From: Limnanthes douglasii subsp. nivea
Taxonomy: Eukaryota > Streptophyta > Magnoliopsida > Brassicales > Limnanthaceae
Direction: 5' to 3'
NCBI GenBank assembly: GCA_036936605.1
Contig: JAUPFV010000002.1
Coordinates: 316,154,893-316,218,892, forward strand
DNA length: 64,000 nt
How positions within the stretch are numbered: the first letter of the stretch is position 1; the number at the start of each line of letters is the position of its first letter. The notes beneath the pieces were generated by a model. It was given only the letters and a program-made list of their open reading frames with translations, was not told where the DNA came from and ran no database searches. Positions 43,289 to 54,325 of the stretch are shown piece after piece. Made by a program: the position numbers and the translations under genes.

Positions 43289-43650
43289 TGATATAGAAAT
43301 ATTGTTTTATTAAAAATTTATTTGTAAATAATGTAAATTCAGGGATTTAATTTCAATTTTAGTAAGTTTTGTCCTTAATTTGTGACTGATGTAAGTTTTA
43401 GAGGATATTTGTGACTTTGTATAATTTATAAGGACTAAATGGCAATTAGTCCACTTTTGTAACAAATTCAGTTTGAGACTAAGTCTTGGCTCCTCTATAA
43501 TAAAGGATCAAACTATTCTAATAAAGGGGTTGAACACTTTTACTTGAAACTCATTCGTACTTGTGTTTTCTCTCTCTAAAAACTCTTAAGCATTTTCTCT
43601 CTCTAGAATTTTTCCTTAGCAATTTATTATAGCAAAATCAAATCTCATCA
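43289..43650 (+). repeat. 5' LTR (copy E)
   Basis: Begins TGATATAG, ends TCATCA. The TATA box intact in the 3' LTR and in copy D (CTATATAAAAG) is changed here to CTATAATAAAGG at about 43496-43507. The primer site TGGCAACTCCGTTGGGG starts at 43654. Confidence 0.92.
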
Positions 43651-43750
43651 AATTGGCAACTCCGTTGGGGACTTGAATAAGAAAAATCAATAGCTTATTC
43701 TGTTCGAAAGTGATACTATTCAGTGGTATTCTTTGACTAAAATTCGTAAG

Positions 43751-46204
43751 ATGAATCCCGATAATAATCCTACGCTTCAATCAGCGATAGAAACTATGAG
43801 AGATGATTTGCAAAAGAATGGGACTGATGGGAATTGAACTGATGGATCGTCTCCGGTCCAAGTTCGATCTGATGTTGAGACAAGAATGAATCAACTTTTA
43901 CATAAAATTAATGCTTTGAATGAAAAATATGAACGAAGGGAACAAGCGATACTTTCTACTAGAATCAGATCCGAAGTTAGACAAGAAATGAAAAAAGCCA
44001 ATGTGGAAGGTCAGTCAGATCGATCTTTTGAGGATAGACATGCTAAGTCCGAGTATAAAAAAGCACGCTTTGTGTCTCCTAAAGAGCGATATTCGTCTCG
44101 AAAGGAAAAAAAAGAGAAACAAAAATTGATAACTTCCAGTGATGAGGAAGTAGATAGTTCAGCCTCAGGATTTAAAAGGCATAGAGGTTCTTCGAAAGGG
44201 GAATCAGAAAGAGATTATTCGAGGATGTATAAAAAGAAGAGCAAGTCTAAGAATGCTCCTCGATCAACTTGGCATGAAGGAAATCCTTCGAATCGGTATG
44301 CTGAGACTGATAGGAGTTTATATGTCACAATGGGGACCGATGACCAATTCATTCAAGGTGTTGATTGGAAAAATTCTCTATTAACAGATGAAATTCGTTC
44401 CATGACGCTTCCGAAGCGTTTTGATATTTTGAAGGTTGAAAAGTTCGATGGGATGTAAGATCCCGATGATCACATCGAACAATTCAAAAATTATATGATG
44501 AATTTCGAGGATGACGACCGGCTTGTGTGTCGTGTTTTTTCTCAAACTTTTAAAGGAACGACTCTCAAATAGTACAACAGGATTCTGAGGGGGTCCATAT
44601 CAAATTTCAGGGATTTCTATACTTCTTTTCGAAGGCAGTTCGTGGGAAGCAAAGAGATGAGAGCCAATGGTGATACAATTATTCAGTGCAAGCAGGCACC
44701 AGGAGAAAATTGAAAGATCATACCTAGAGATTTGTGTTGGCCAAGGCTAGTTTGGACAACTGTGAAGAAAATGTGGCAATTGCAGCATTTCGCTAGGGTT
44801 TATTGCCAGGGGATCTGGCTAATGAGACGATAAAGAGAAGGGCCTTGACTTTTAGAGTGTTTATGGCTCAAGTCGAGGATCAAATTAAGGTTGAGGAGTC
44901 TAGTAGAGTCTGAGGTGGACCAGCTAATACTTCGAAAAATTCGGGACAAACAACCAATAATCAGGGGCAGCCCTCGAATAGAAATAACAATGGTAATGTG
45001 AATAATCAGCAATCAAGGCAGAAGAACAACAATTTGCTTTGTCAGAGTGGTGGTTATTCGAACCACACTCCATCTAACAACTATAACAGGCCTAGGCCAA
45101 ATACATAGGTCAAGCCAGAGTACTATGCTGATTTGGCAGATAGTGCTTCTGTCATTTGGGATAAAACTAAGAATTCTGTGAACTTTAGGAAACCAGCTCC
45201 TATCAGCAGACCGAGGGAAGAAATGAATAATTAATTTTGTAGGTATCATGATGGTATTGGGCATGATACAAATGATTTTATTTATTTGAAAAAAGAAATC
45301 TAATATTTGATTGAGAACGGAAAGCTCCTGACCTATGTGAAGTCACATGGGAGTACATCGAAGAATAATGGTGCATCAACTTCAAAAGTTGCACCGCTAG
45401 TTGAGAATTTGATGATTAGGGATTTACAGATTGAGTCATTCGATGCTTCTAATGAATATGTTGAAAAAGATCCAAACAGGTTACTTCTGATGGCAGTCGA
45501 GGAGCTTGTTGAGGTTTTTTCTGTGGAAAAGGGGCATGTTCGGGAATTGTGCAAGTTTTTTGAATCGCTGGCAATTTTTAGGGGCGATTTGATGACTGGA
45601 ATTCAGACATTTCGAGGAAAAAGCATGTTGTCAATTTTACAACTCAAATTGAAGAGAGGATATCAACATATTTGTATGGAAATAAGGATATTCCCTTCAT
45701 TTTGTTTGATGAAGATTATTTAAGAGGGACTGCAGGGCCACATGAGGATGTTGTGGTAATTGTAGCTGATGTGGTTGGCGTCGAAATTCGACGTGTGCTG
45801 ATTGACACTGGAATTTCTACTAATGTCCTTTTTAAGTCCACTTATGATAGGATGATAAATCCACCTCGAATTACTCAATCGGATCGTACAATTATCAAAT
45901 TCACGGGTGTAACAACTCGTGTTGTTGGAGAATTTAAGGGGGAAGTTAGTTTGGGAAAAGGGCTATTCAAGAAAAATGTCCATGTACTTTTTGTGGTGGT
46001 GGACTGTCCCACAAGTTATAATGCTATTTTTGGAAGATCACGGCTTTCAAGAATGTATGAGGTAGTTTCAACAGTTCATCAATGCTATAAGTACGTCGTT
46101 AGAGATACATTGGAGTGGTTCGAGGCGATCAAAAGGTTGCCACAGAATGCTATGCCACTGCGCTTTGGGTCCGGGGATCCAACAGTGGAGATTTGATGCG
46201 AGAA
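43751..46204 (+). pseudogene. Gag-protease (copy E)
   Basis: The start MNPDN matches B. Collinear features: a charged N-terminal region, the Gag domain (DDHIEQFKNYMMNF near 44465, FRRQFVGSKE near 44630), a zinc knuckle near 45237-45280 whose last Cys is Phe, and protease with LIDTGIST (45800-45822, normally DTGSSA) and the FGRSRLS flap. Stops include TGA 43836, TAA 44456, and TAG in place of the Trp codon of LKWYN near 44570 and of GPWVQPEW near 45107. One-base frameshifts occur near 45600 and 46110. Ends before the conserved UAG 46205. Confidence 0.88.
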
Positions 46205-46231
46205 TAGCAGTTAGAGAGGGTCCTCTCAGAT
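46205..46231 (+). promoter_or_regulatory. Conserved UAG-CAG-UUA junction between gag-PR and pol (copy E)
   Basis: UAG 46205-46207 followed by CAG UUA GAG, in the frame of pol downstream and of the repaired protease frame upstream (DLMRE before it). UAG CAR YYA is the classic readthrough context. GAGAGGGTCCTCTC (46214-46227) is a short perfect inverted repeat just downstream. Confidence 0.6.
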
Positions 46232-49200
46232 ATGGAAGAAAAGGTTGATGATCCGAGGGAAACCCCAGGGTCTTTAACAGTGAGTGAAGAGATAGAGGAG
46301 TTTACTTTTTCGGAAGGAAAAGTACTTCGGATTGGAACTTTATTGACCCCTTATCTACGTCAACAACTGCTTGATTTTTTATCTCAGAATTTGGATGTCT
46401 TCACTTGGAAGACAGAAGATGTAACAGGATTACCTATTGAAGTAATTCGGCACAGCTTGGCCATAAATTTGAAGGTCAAGCCGATGATTAAAAAAAGAAG
46501 AGCGTTTTCATCGGAAAAAGCGGAAACAATTGTTACAGAAGTGGATCGATTGTCTAAGGTCGGACACATAAGGGAATTACAGTATCCTTTGTGGACAGCG
46601 AATCCGGTGGTGGTTAAAAAGAAGAATGTGAAATGGAGGATGTGTGTGGATTTTTAAGATTTGAATAGAGCTTGCCCCAAAGATCCATTTCATGTTCCTC
46701 GAATAGATCAGTTGATTGATTCCACTTCAGGCAATAAAATTTTGACATTTATGGATGCTTTTGCAGGGTATAATCAGATCCAGATGGATCTGAAGGATCA
46801 GGAGTGCACGAATTTTATAACTTATAGAGGCCTTCATTGTTATAGAGTGATGCCTTTCGGATTGAAGAATGTTGGAGCCACTTATCAGAGATTAATGAAT
46901 AAAGCTTTTACTACGCAGATCAAAAGAAATATGGAGATATATATAGACGATATGGTAGTGAAAAGTTCAAGGGACGAAGTGCATCTTGATGATCTTGAGG
47001 AAGCTTTTTTGAATCTAAGAGCGATTATATTGAAATTAAATCCTGAAAAATGTACCTTCGGAGTTCGATCGAGGAAGTTTTTGGGTCTTATTATTAGTGA
47101 AAAAGGAATAGAAGCCAACCCAGAACAGTTAAAAGCTTTGATAACAATGAATTCACCTTGATCAGTCAAAGAAATGCAGATATTGACAGAAAGCTAAGCA
47201 GCACTTAATCGATTTATTTCACGATTTTTTGAGAAATGATTTCCTTTCTTTCAAGTATTACGAGGACCTCATAGGTTCGAATGGACGTCGGAATTCGAAG
47301 CAGCTTTCACAAACATTAAAAATTTGTTGTCATCACCAGAAATATTAATAAAGCCTCGAAATGGGGAGCAGTTGTTCTTGTACATCGCCGTATCAAATTT
47401 TGCACTAAGCGCAGTGTTAATTAGTGAAGATTTAGGAATTCCAAAGACGGTGTATTACGTTAGTAAAAGTCTGATGGCAGCAGAAAAGAGATATATGAAG
47501 TTGGAGAAGCTGACTTTGGCATTGATGATTGCTGCTAGTTAGATGCGTCCATATTTTCAAGCTCATACTATAGAAGTACGAACTTCATTCCCCTTAAAAA
47601 AATGTACTGCAACGACCTGATATTTCGGGGAGGATGACCAAATGGTCGGTGGAGTTAGGGGACTATGATATTTTATTTACACCTCAAACAGCAATCAAGG
47701 CACAAGCACTGGCTGATCTTTTTGTTGAGTTCTACTCAAGTCGATCAGATGAGGAAAAAAACACAAAAGTTTTTCCTATAGATTCGAGGTGGATCGTTCG
47801 AACAGATGGAGGGTCTAGTATTTCAGGGTGTAGTACTGGAGTTCAATTGATAGCTCTGACGGGGAAACAATGGTCCAATCAATTAAATTCAATTTTCATG
47901 TTTCAAACAATGAAGTTGAGTACGAAGTTGCTTTGAAGGCAATGAAATTTTGACTTTTATGGATGCTTTCGCATGGTATAATCAGATCCAGATAAATCTG
48001 AAGGATCAATAGTGCATGGATTTTATAACTGATAGAGGCCTCCATTGTTATAGAGTGATGCCCTTCAGATTAAAGAATGGTGGAGCCACTTATCAGAGAT
48101 TAATGAATAAAGCTTTTGCTACGCAGATCGGAAGAAATATGGAGGTATATGTAGACGATATGGTAGTGAAAATTTCAAGGGATGAAGTGCATCTTGATGA
48201 TGTTGAGGAAGTTTTTTTGAATCTAAGAGCGATCATGTTGAAATTAAATCCTAAAAAGTGTACCTTCGGAGTTCGATCGGGGAAGTTTTTGGGTTTTATT
48301 ATTAGTGAAATATGAATAGAAGCCGACCGAGAATAGTTAAAAGCTTTGATAACAATGAATTTACCTCGACCAGTCAAAGAAGTGCAAATATTGACAGGAA
48401 TGTTAGCAGCACTTAATCAATTTATTTCACGATTTTCTGAAAAATGCTTTCCTTTCTTTCAAGTGTTACGAGGACCTAACAGGTTCAAATGGACGTCGGA
48501 ATGCGAAGCAACGTTTACAAACATTAAAAATTTGTTGTCATTACCAGAAATATTAACAAAGCCTCGAAATGGGGAGAAGTTGTTCTTGTACATCGTTGTA
48601 TCAGATTTTGCACTCAGCGCAATGTTAATTAGTGAAGATTTAGAAATTTCGAAGCCGGTGTATTACGTTAGTAAAAGTCTGATGGCAGAAGAAAAGAGAT
48701 ATATGAAGTTGGAGAAGCTGGCTTTGGCATTGGTGATTCCTGCTAGTTAGATGCGTCCATATTTTCAAGCTCATACTATAGAAGTCCGAACTTCATTCCC
48801 CTTAAAAAATGTACTGCAACGACCTAATATTTCGGGGAGGATGACCAAATGGTCAGTGGAGTTAGGGGAGTATGATACTTTATTTACACCTCGAACAACA
48901 ATCAAGGCACAAGCAATGGCTGATCTTTTTGTTGAGTTCTACTCAAGTCGATCAGATGAGGAAGAAAACACAAATTTTTTTCCTATAGATTCGAGGTGGA
49001 TCGTTCGAACAGATGGAGGGTCCAATTTTTCAGGGTGTAGTGCTGGAGTTCAATTGATAGCTCTGACCGGGGAAACAATGGTCCAATCAATTAAATTCAA
49101 TTTTCATGCTTCAAACAATGAAGTTGAGTACGAAGTTACTTTCACAGGTTTGAGATTGGCAAAAATTTGTGGGGCGACTTCAGTACGTCTTGAAACAGAT

Positions 49201-50717
49201 TCTCAATTATTGGCAAATCAGGTATCTGGATTTTCCGAAGCAAGGAAGGATCGTTTGATTTTATATCTTCGGGAACTTCGTAATTTAGTTATTCTGATTG
49301 ACAATGTGGTTGTGGAATATATCGGGCGAGGAAGTAACATGGTGGCTGATTCTTTAGCAAATGTTGCTTACAAGGAAGAATATCCTTGGATTTTGCTACA
49401 AGAAAATCCTTCAATTGTTACTCAATCTGGCCAATGTAAAATTATAGAAGAATTTTTTGTCACTAATGAAAACCGACGTGATTGTCGATCAGATATCCTA
49501 ATTTTTTGACCCAAGGATTATTGCCACATGATTCTCAATCGGCTAAAAAAATTAAGGGGTAAAGCCTTCAGATATATAGTTATGGATGGAATTTTATATA
49601 AAAAGGTATTAAGCAGACCATTATTACGATGTCTAGGCAAGCAAGAATCACAAGAAGTATTGTTAGAATTGCATGATGGTGAATGATCAGCTCATTGTGG
49701 GTTTAAAGCTTTATCGCGTAGAGTTTTACTTGCAGGGTTTTACTGGCCTACAATCATGAACGGTGCTAAGAATTTAGTCCGAGGTTGTGATACTTGTCAA
49801 AGATTTGCTAATATTATTCACAGACCAGCAGTACTGCTTATGTCTATATCTGAGGCAATACCATTTCATAGATGGGGAATTGATTTGGTGGGACCTTTGC
49901 CGATGGCCTATGGGGGAAGGCAAATGATAATTGTGGTGGTGGATTATTTTACGAAGTGGGCAGAAGCAGAACCGTTATCCGGTACAAAAGCAAAGGATGT
50001 CATCAAATTTATTTTGAACACATATTTGTTGTCGTTTGGGGTTCCTCGGAGAATTACAACAGATAATGGCCCTAAATTTAATAATAGGGAAATGGCTGCA
50101 TTATGTACTTCTAAAGGGATTCAACAATGTTTTTTATGCCCTTTTATCCTCAAGCTAATGGACAAGTGGAAGTGACAAATAGAACGATTTTAGATGGCTT
50201 GAAGAAGAATATATCGGGGGCAGCAGGAAAATGGCCAAATTATTTGCAAGAGGTGTTTTGGGCTTATCGAAGAACTCACAGAGATGCTACAAAAAAAGAC
50301 TCATTTTGCTTTGGCATATGGTATGGATGCAGTTAGCCCTATTGAATCTACGATGTCATTTTTTAGAATATCTCAATATTATGAATGATCTAATGATGAA
50401 ATTCGAAGGGAAAATTTGGATTTGATGGAGGAAAAAAAGGTTCAACTTATTTGAATGCAGTACATTATCAAACTCTTATGAGAAGTAGATATGATTCGAA
50501 GCTGAAAAGAAGATAATTTAAAGAAGATGATAAGGTTTTGCGAAACATTTTCCTACACACAAAGGAAAAGAGCCTCGGAAAAATGGTTCCAAATTGGGAA
50601 GGGCCTTATATAGTTGTTGAAAGAATTAAACTAGGGTCTTCTTGTCTTTGTGATTTCGAGAAGAGGATGCTACAACATCCATGTAATATTCAGCACTTGA
50701 AGCTTTATTGGGAGTAG
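46208..50717 (+). pseudogene. Pol with internal duplication (copy E)
   Basis: RT starts with RRAFSSEKAE and KWRMCVDF followed by TAA (46655-46657), then LNRACPKDP and YIDDMVVKS near 46940. RNase H follows, then a jump back to RT: 47938-49141 repeats 46730-47937. The second copy continues into the second RNase H (RTDGGSNFSG, EVEYEV, ETDSQLL, VADSLANVAY), then integrase 49680-50717 with CDTCQR, GIDLVGPLPM, TTDNGPKF and QANGQVEV. Stops and frameshifts are frequent. Ends at TAG 50715-50717. Confidence 0.88.
46730..49141 (+). repeat. Tandem duplication of an RT-RNase H segment, about 1.2-kb unit
   Basis: Unit 1 46730-47937, unit 2 47938-49141. Both begin GGCAAT(A/G)AAATTTTGAC and run through YIDD and RNase H to GAAGTTGAGTACGAAGTT. 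Units differ by scattered substitutions and small indels, so the duplication arose well before the present. The junction shares GGCAAT, suggesting unequal recombination or template switching. Confidence 0.85.
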
Positions 50718-51081
50718 ACACGTTTTTGTACTTTGGAATTTTTCTTTTGAATGGCGTACTCTTTCCTACCTTGTTGGCCCAGGAAGGTTTTAATGAGGCG
50801 TCATGTACATGTACATATTCAACTTTATCAATAAAGTTCGTTTTTTGGCCAATGGTTGCTTTACATTAATTTGGATACTATCTTACCAAATCATTAAAGA
50901 TTGATCACCTTTGAGATTAGTTAAGGGTAGAATATTCCGAAGTGTTTATAACACTTTTTGAAGAGTTAACCATGTTTTATAACTACTTTACATTTGATAT
51001 TTCGAAGTGAATATTTAAAAACTAACTGAGAATTTTGATGAGCTAATCAAGCTTAACAACACATTCATATTTTTTTGAAGA
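50718..51081. other. 3' of pol (copy E): conserved motifs
   Basis: Block CTTTCCTACCTTG...GGTTTTAATGAGGC at 50761-50802, palindrome TGTACATGTACA at 50804-50815, and hairpin AACTTTAT/ATAAAGTT at 50821-50838, as in copy D. AT-rich to the F insertion. Confidence 0.55.
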
Positions 51082-51086
51082 AGATA

Positions 51087-51462
51087 TGATGCAGTTAGTT
51101 TAGCGCTGGAATTTATGAAGACTCGCGATCACCCGAAGAATGCGGTGAATTGACAGTTTGGAGCTCCGGTGTCTGATTTTGACCCACAACACCTTGTTTC
51201 GAAGGAAACGACGTTACGAACACAAGTCACGGGCTTTTCTAGTGAGCTATGGGCCTTTTTGGGAATTTGGACTCATTTATCATCTTATTTTGCGTTTTTA
51301 ATACTTTAGAATATTTTAGTAATTTTCATATTTTTGGTTTTAGGGTTTCACTTGAATCCTTATATAAACATATCTTCTATACATTGTTGAGGGAGTTGTT
51401 TTTTATTAATAAATTAGGGGTTTTATCCCTCTTTAGCTTCTCTTGCGTTTCACTCTGAATCA
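51087..51462 (+). repeat. 5' LTR (element F)
   Basis: 376 bp. Ends TTCACTCTGAATCA and is followed by the primer site at 51466. TATATAAACATATC near 51360 could be its TATA box. About 97% identical to the 3' LTR by eye. Confidence 0.9.
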
Positions 51463-51493
51463 TAGTGGTATCAGACACAGGCAGTCCTGCGAG

Positions 51494-53355
51494 ATGGTGC
51501 GAGGAAGAACCAGCGGTCGCGGTGGCGCTGCAGTGACTAGAGATACAAGTGATTTCGGTGATCGTGAATTTGCTGACCTACGCCGTCAGGTGGCAGATCT
51601 TACCCGTCAGATGGCTGATCTTAACGTCAGGCAACAAGGCACGGAGGTTGAAGGTATCGATAACCCTTTTGGGGAGGGGTTCGAACAGAATACTTCTCAC
51701 GGTCGATGCTGGGATCTTAGATTTAAGGTAGACATCCCAAACTTTGATGGTAGCCTTAAGGCAGAGGCGCTTGTTGATTGGTTATCCCAGATTGAGGAAG
51801 TACTGGACTTCAAGGAAGTTCCGGAAGAGAGAAGGGTCGCGTTGGTCACCATCCACCTGCACGACAGGGCACAGGCTTGGTGGCAGCAAGTGAAGAAAAA
51901 CCGTGAGCGTGAAGGCAAGGATAAAGTCCGCAGTTGGCAGAAGTTCAAAAAACAAATCCGCAAGGCTTTCCTACCTTACAACTTCGAGCGGGCACTATTC
52001 CAGCGACTCCATAATCTTCGTCAAGGACCACGATCTGTGGACGAGTATACAAAAGAATTCTATCAGCTGCTGGCTCGTACGGATGTGAACGAGTCGCCGC
52101 ATCAGCGGGTATCCCGCTATATTGATGGGTTGTGTCTTCAGCTTCAAGATGTGTTGAACATGTTCGACTCGTGCTCTGTTTCCGAAGCCCATCAGCGTGC
52201 CCTCCAAGCAGAAAAACAATTGGCTCGCCGGACCTAGATTGGTGTACGGACTGGTGCTCCTTCACGGACTTCGGCGTCCAAACCAGTTACACGTCCAACC
52301 GTTCCCATTGTTCCCATTGGTGCGACCAACCGTTCTGCTGGTAAGTTACGTTGCTTTAACTGTGGAGAATTAGGGCATCGTCAGGTAGAATGTCCGAATG
52401 CTGCGGGTGCTAGGGGTCTTTTCTCTCACGAGGCACTTGAACCGGCCCCCATTGTTCCTGATGGTCTCCCAAAGTTTGATACATATGATGATGATATGGC
52501 GGAGGTTACGGCGGAGGTTGTGACAGTTGCTGTGTTTGTAGATGTGTTTCCTGTTGCTAGCCCTGTTGTGACTAATGTGTTTGCAGATGTGTTTCCTATT
52601 GCTAGCCCTGTTAGGACTGATGTGTTTGCAGAGGTGTTTCCTATTGCTAGCCATGTTAGGACTGATGTGTTTCCCGTTGCTAGCCCTATTGGGACTGATG
52701 TGTTTGCAGATGTGCTTCCTGCTGTTAGCCTTGTTGGGACTGATGTGTTTGCAGGTGTGTTTCCCGTTGCTAGCCCTATTGTGACTAATGTGTTTGCAGA
52801 TGTGTTTCCTATTGCTAGCCCTGTTGGGACTGATGTGTTTGCAGAGGTGTTTCCTATTGCTAGCCATGTTGGGACTGATGTGTTTGCAGATATGTTTCCC
52901 GTTGCTAGCCATGTTGGGACTGATGTGTTTGCAGATATGTTTCCCATTGCTGGCTCTGCTGTGACTGATGTGTTTGCCGATGTGTTTCCTATTGCTAGTC
53001 CTGTTGGGACTGATGTGTTTACAGATGTGTTTCCTGTTTCAGACCGTGACACCAGGTTTGTGAGTCATTTCTGGCGTAGTTTATGGCGCATGGTGAATAT
53101 GCAGCTCAGTTTCAATCGTGCCTACCACCCTGAGACTGATGGTCCGACAGAAGTGGTTAATCGTTCCCTCGGTAACTTGTTGCGCATCCTGGTGGGAGAT
53201 CACCCGAATGCATGGGATCAGCGCCTACCGCAGGCAGATTTTGCCCACAATCATTCCCTTCACCGCTCGATGGGTCTTTGTCCTTTCCAGGTGATGTATG
53301 GTGTTCTGCCCCGGGGTCCTGTCGACTTGCTCGCCCTGCCGAGTAAAATTCATGC
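51494..53355 (+). CDS. Gag / 15-residue repeat / integrase fusion (element F), one in-frame TAG
   Basis: ATG 51494, MVRGRTSGRGGAAVTRD. A predicted coiled-coil start is followed by the Gag domain (FKVDIPNFDGSLKAEALVDW, AQAWWQQVKKNR, RQGPRSVDEYTKEFYQLLAR). TAG at 52235-52237 interrupts, but the same frame continues through a CCHC knuckle (CFNCGELGHRQVEC, near 52354-52395). At 52532-53033 it runs through a repeat array with unit VFADVFPIASPVGTD. Then, still in frame, comes integrase from SDRDTRFVSHFW through NRAYHPETDGPTEVVNRSL. A frameshift near 53355 precedes the C-terminus, which is readable in the next frame to about 53740. The TAG could be a Gln-codon mutation. Whether the fusion protein is made is unknown. 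Confidence 0.72.
52532..53033 (+). repeat. 45-bp in-frame tandem repeat array in element F
   Basis: Eleven units, one shortened to 33 bp, plus a partial twelfth. The unit is GTGTTTGCAGATGTGTTTCC plus a TATTGCTAGCCCTGTTGGGACTGAT-type tail. All units keep the reading frame. A higher-order pattern is visible: units 2-3 and 7-8 share the GAT/GAG alternation. Exactly where protease, RT and RNase H should be, this is the only sequence. Confidence 0.92.
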
Positions 53356-53734
53356 TACACAACTACTGAGGAGCTTATATCGCAGATTCGCCAAACCCAC
53401 CAGACGACTTACGATCAGCTTGTCTTGAGCACCGCCAAGTATAAGTCTGAGGCGGATTCTTATCGTCGTCCTGTTCAGTTCGAAGTTGGTGACTATGTGT
53501 GGGAAATTTAAACCAAAAATCGGTACCCTGCTAGTGAGTACAACAAACTGGCCGCCCGGAATATTGGCCCGGTGGAGATTGTGGAGCAGATCAAACCGAA
53601 TACTTATCGACTGCGTTTGCCTAACCATCTTCGTACGTCTGATGTCTTTAATGTTAAGCATCTGATTCCTTATGCAGGTGACTCTTCTGACGAGGAGACT
53701 GGTTCTGATTCGAGGAAGAATCTTCTCGACCCCG

Positions 53735-54092
53735 GCTGGAATTTATGAAGACTGACGATCACCCGAAGAATGCGATGAATTGACAGTTTGGAGCTCCGGT
53801 GTCTGATTTTGACCCACAACACCTTGTTTCGAAGGAAATGACGTTACAAACACAAGTCACGAGCTTTGCTCGTGAGCTATGGGCCTTTTTGGGCATTTGG
53901 GCTCATCTATCATCTTATTTTGCGTTTTTAATACTTTAGAATATTTTAGTAATTTTCATATTTTTGGTTTTAGGGTTTCACTTGAATCCTTATATAAACA
54001 TATCTTCTATACATTGTTGAGGGAGTTGTTTTTTATTAATAAATTAGGGTTTTTATCTCTCTTTAGCTTCTCTTGCGTTTCACTCCGAATCA
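53735..54092 (+). repeat. 3' LTR (element F), 5'-truncated
   Basis: 358 bp starting GCTGGAATTTATGAAG, lacking TGATGCAGTTAGTTTAGC of the 5' copy and probably the purine tract before it. Ends GAATCA before the AGATA duplication. Confidence 0.88.
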
Positions 54093-54097
54093 AGATA

Positions 54098-54325
54098 CAT
54101 TTTTTCAAAGAATTATGATACTCGTTGATTTTTATTAAGGTATTTGAGGTAGCAAGTTTATATTATTTAGATTCTGCACTTATTTTGTATTTGACATCAG
54201 ATAATATGCAAGAGAATGGTAACATAAAAAGGAAGAACTCTTTGTCATTCAGATCAAGTTGTTACAATACAAAAACAAATACTTTGATTAGACAAAGACA
54301 AAAAACTGAAAGGGTAGCTGGCCAA
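54098..54325. other. Rest of E between pol and antisense gene
   Basis: AT-rich continuation of the E internal region, collinear with 2285-2513 of copy D. No gene. Confidence 0.5.

Larger units (their letters stand above)
51087..54092 (+). mobile_element. Non-autonomous Ty3/gypsy element F inside copy E
   Basis: 3,006 bp, flanked by AGATA (51082-51086 and 54093-54097). The uninterrupted site can be read in copy D near 2280. 5' LTR 51087-51462 (TGATGCAG...GAATCA); the 3' LTR 53735-54092 lacks about the first 18 bases. The primer site TGGTATCAGACACAG at 51466 is of the initiator tRNA-Met type, unlike the Tat elements. It encodes Gag, a 15-residue repeat array and an integrase remnant; protease, RT and RNase H are absent. 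Gag and integrase resemble chromovirus-type gypsy elements. Confidence 0.9.

Noticed and set aside
52532..53033. Regularly spaced direct repeats suggestive of a CRISPR array
   Set aside because: Units are contiguous with no unique spacers, are in frame with a gag gene, and the genome is a plant.
52370..53052. Antisense ORFs of about 180-208 codons with NTSANTSVPTGLAIG-type repeats
   Set aside because: They are shadows of the 45-bp repeat, which leaves several frames open because its unit length is a multiple of three. The plus-strand frame connects Gag and integrase and is preferred.
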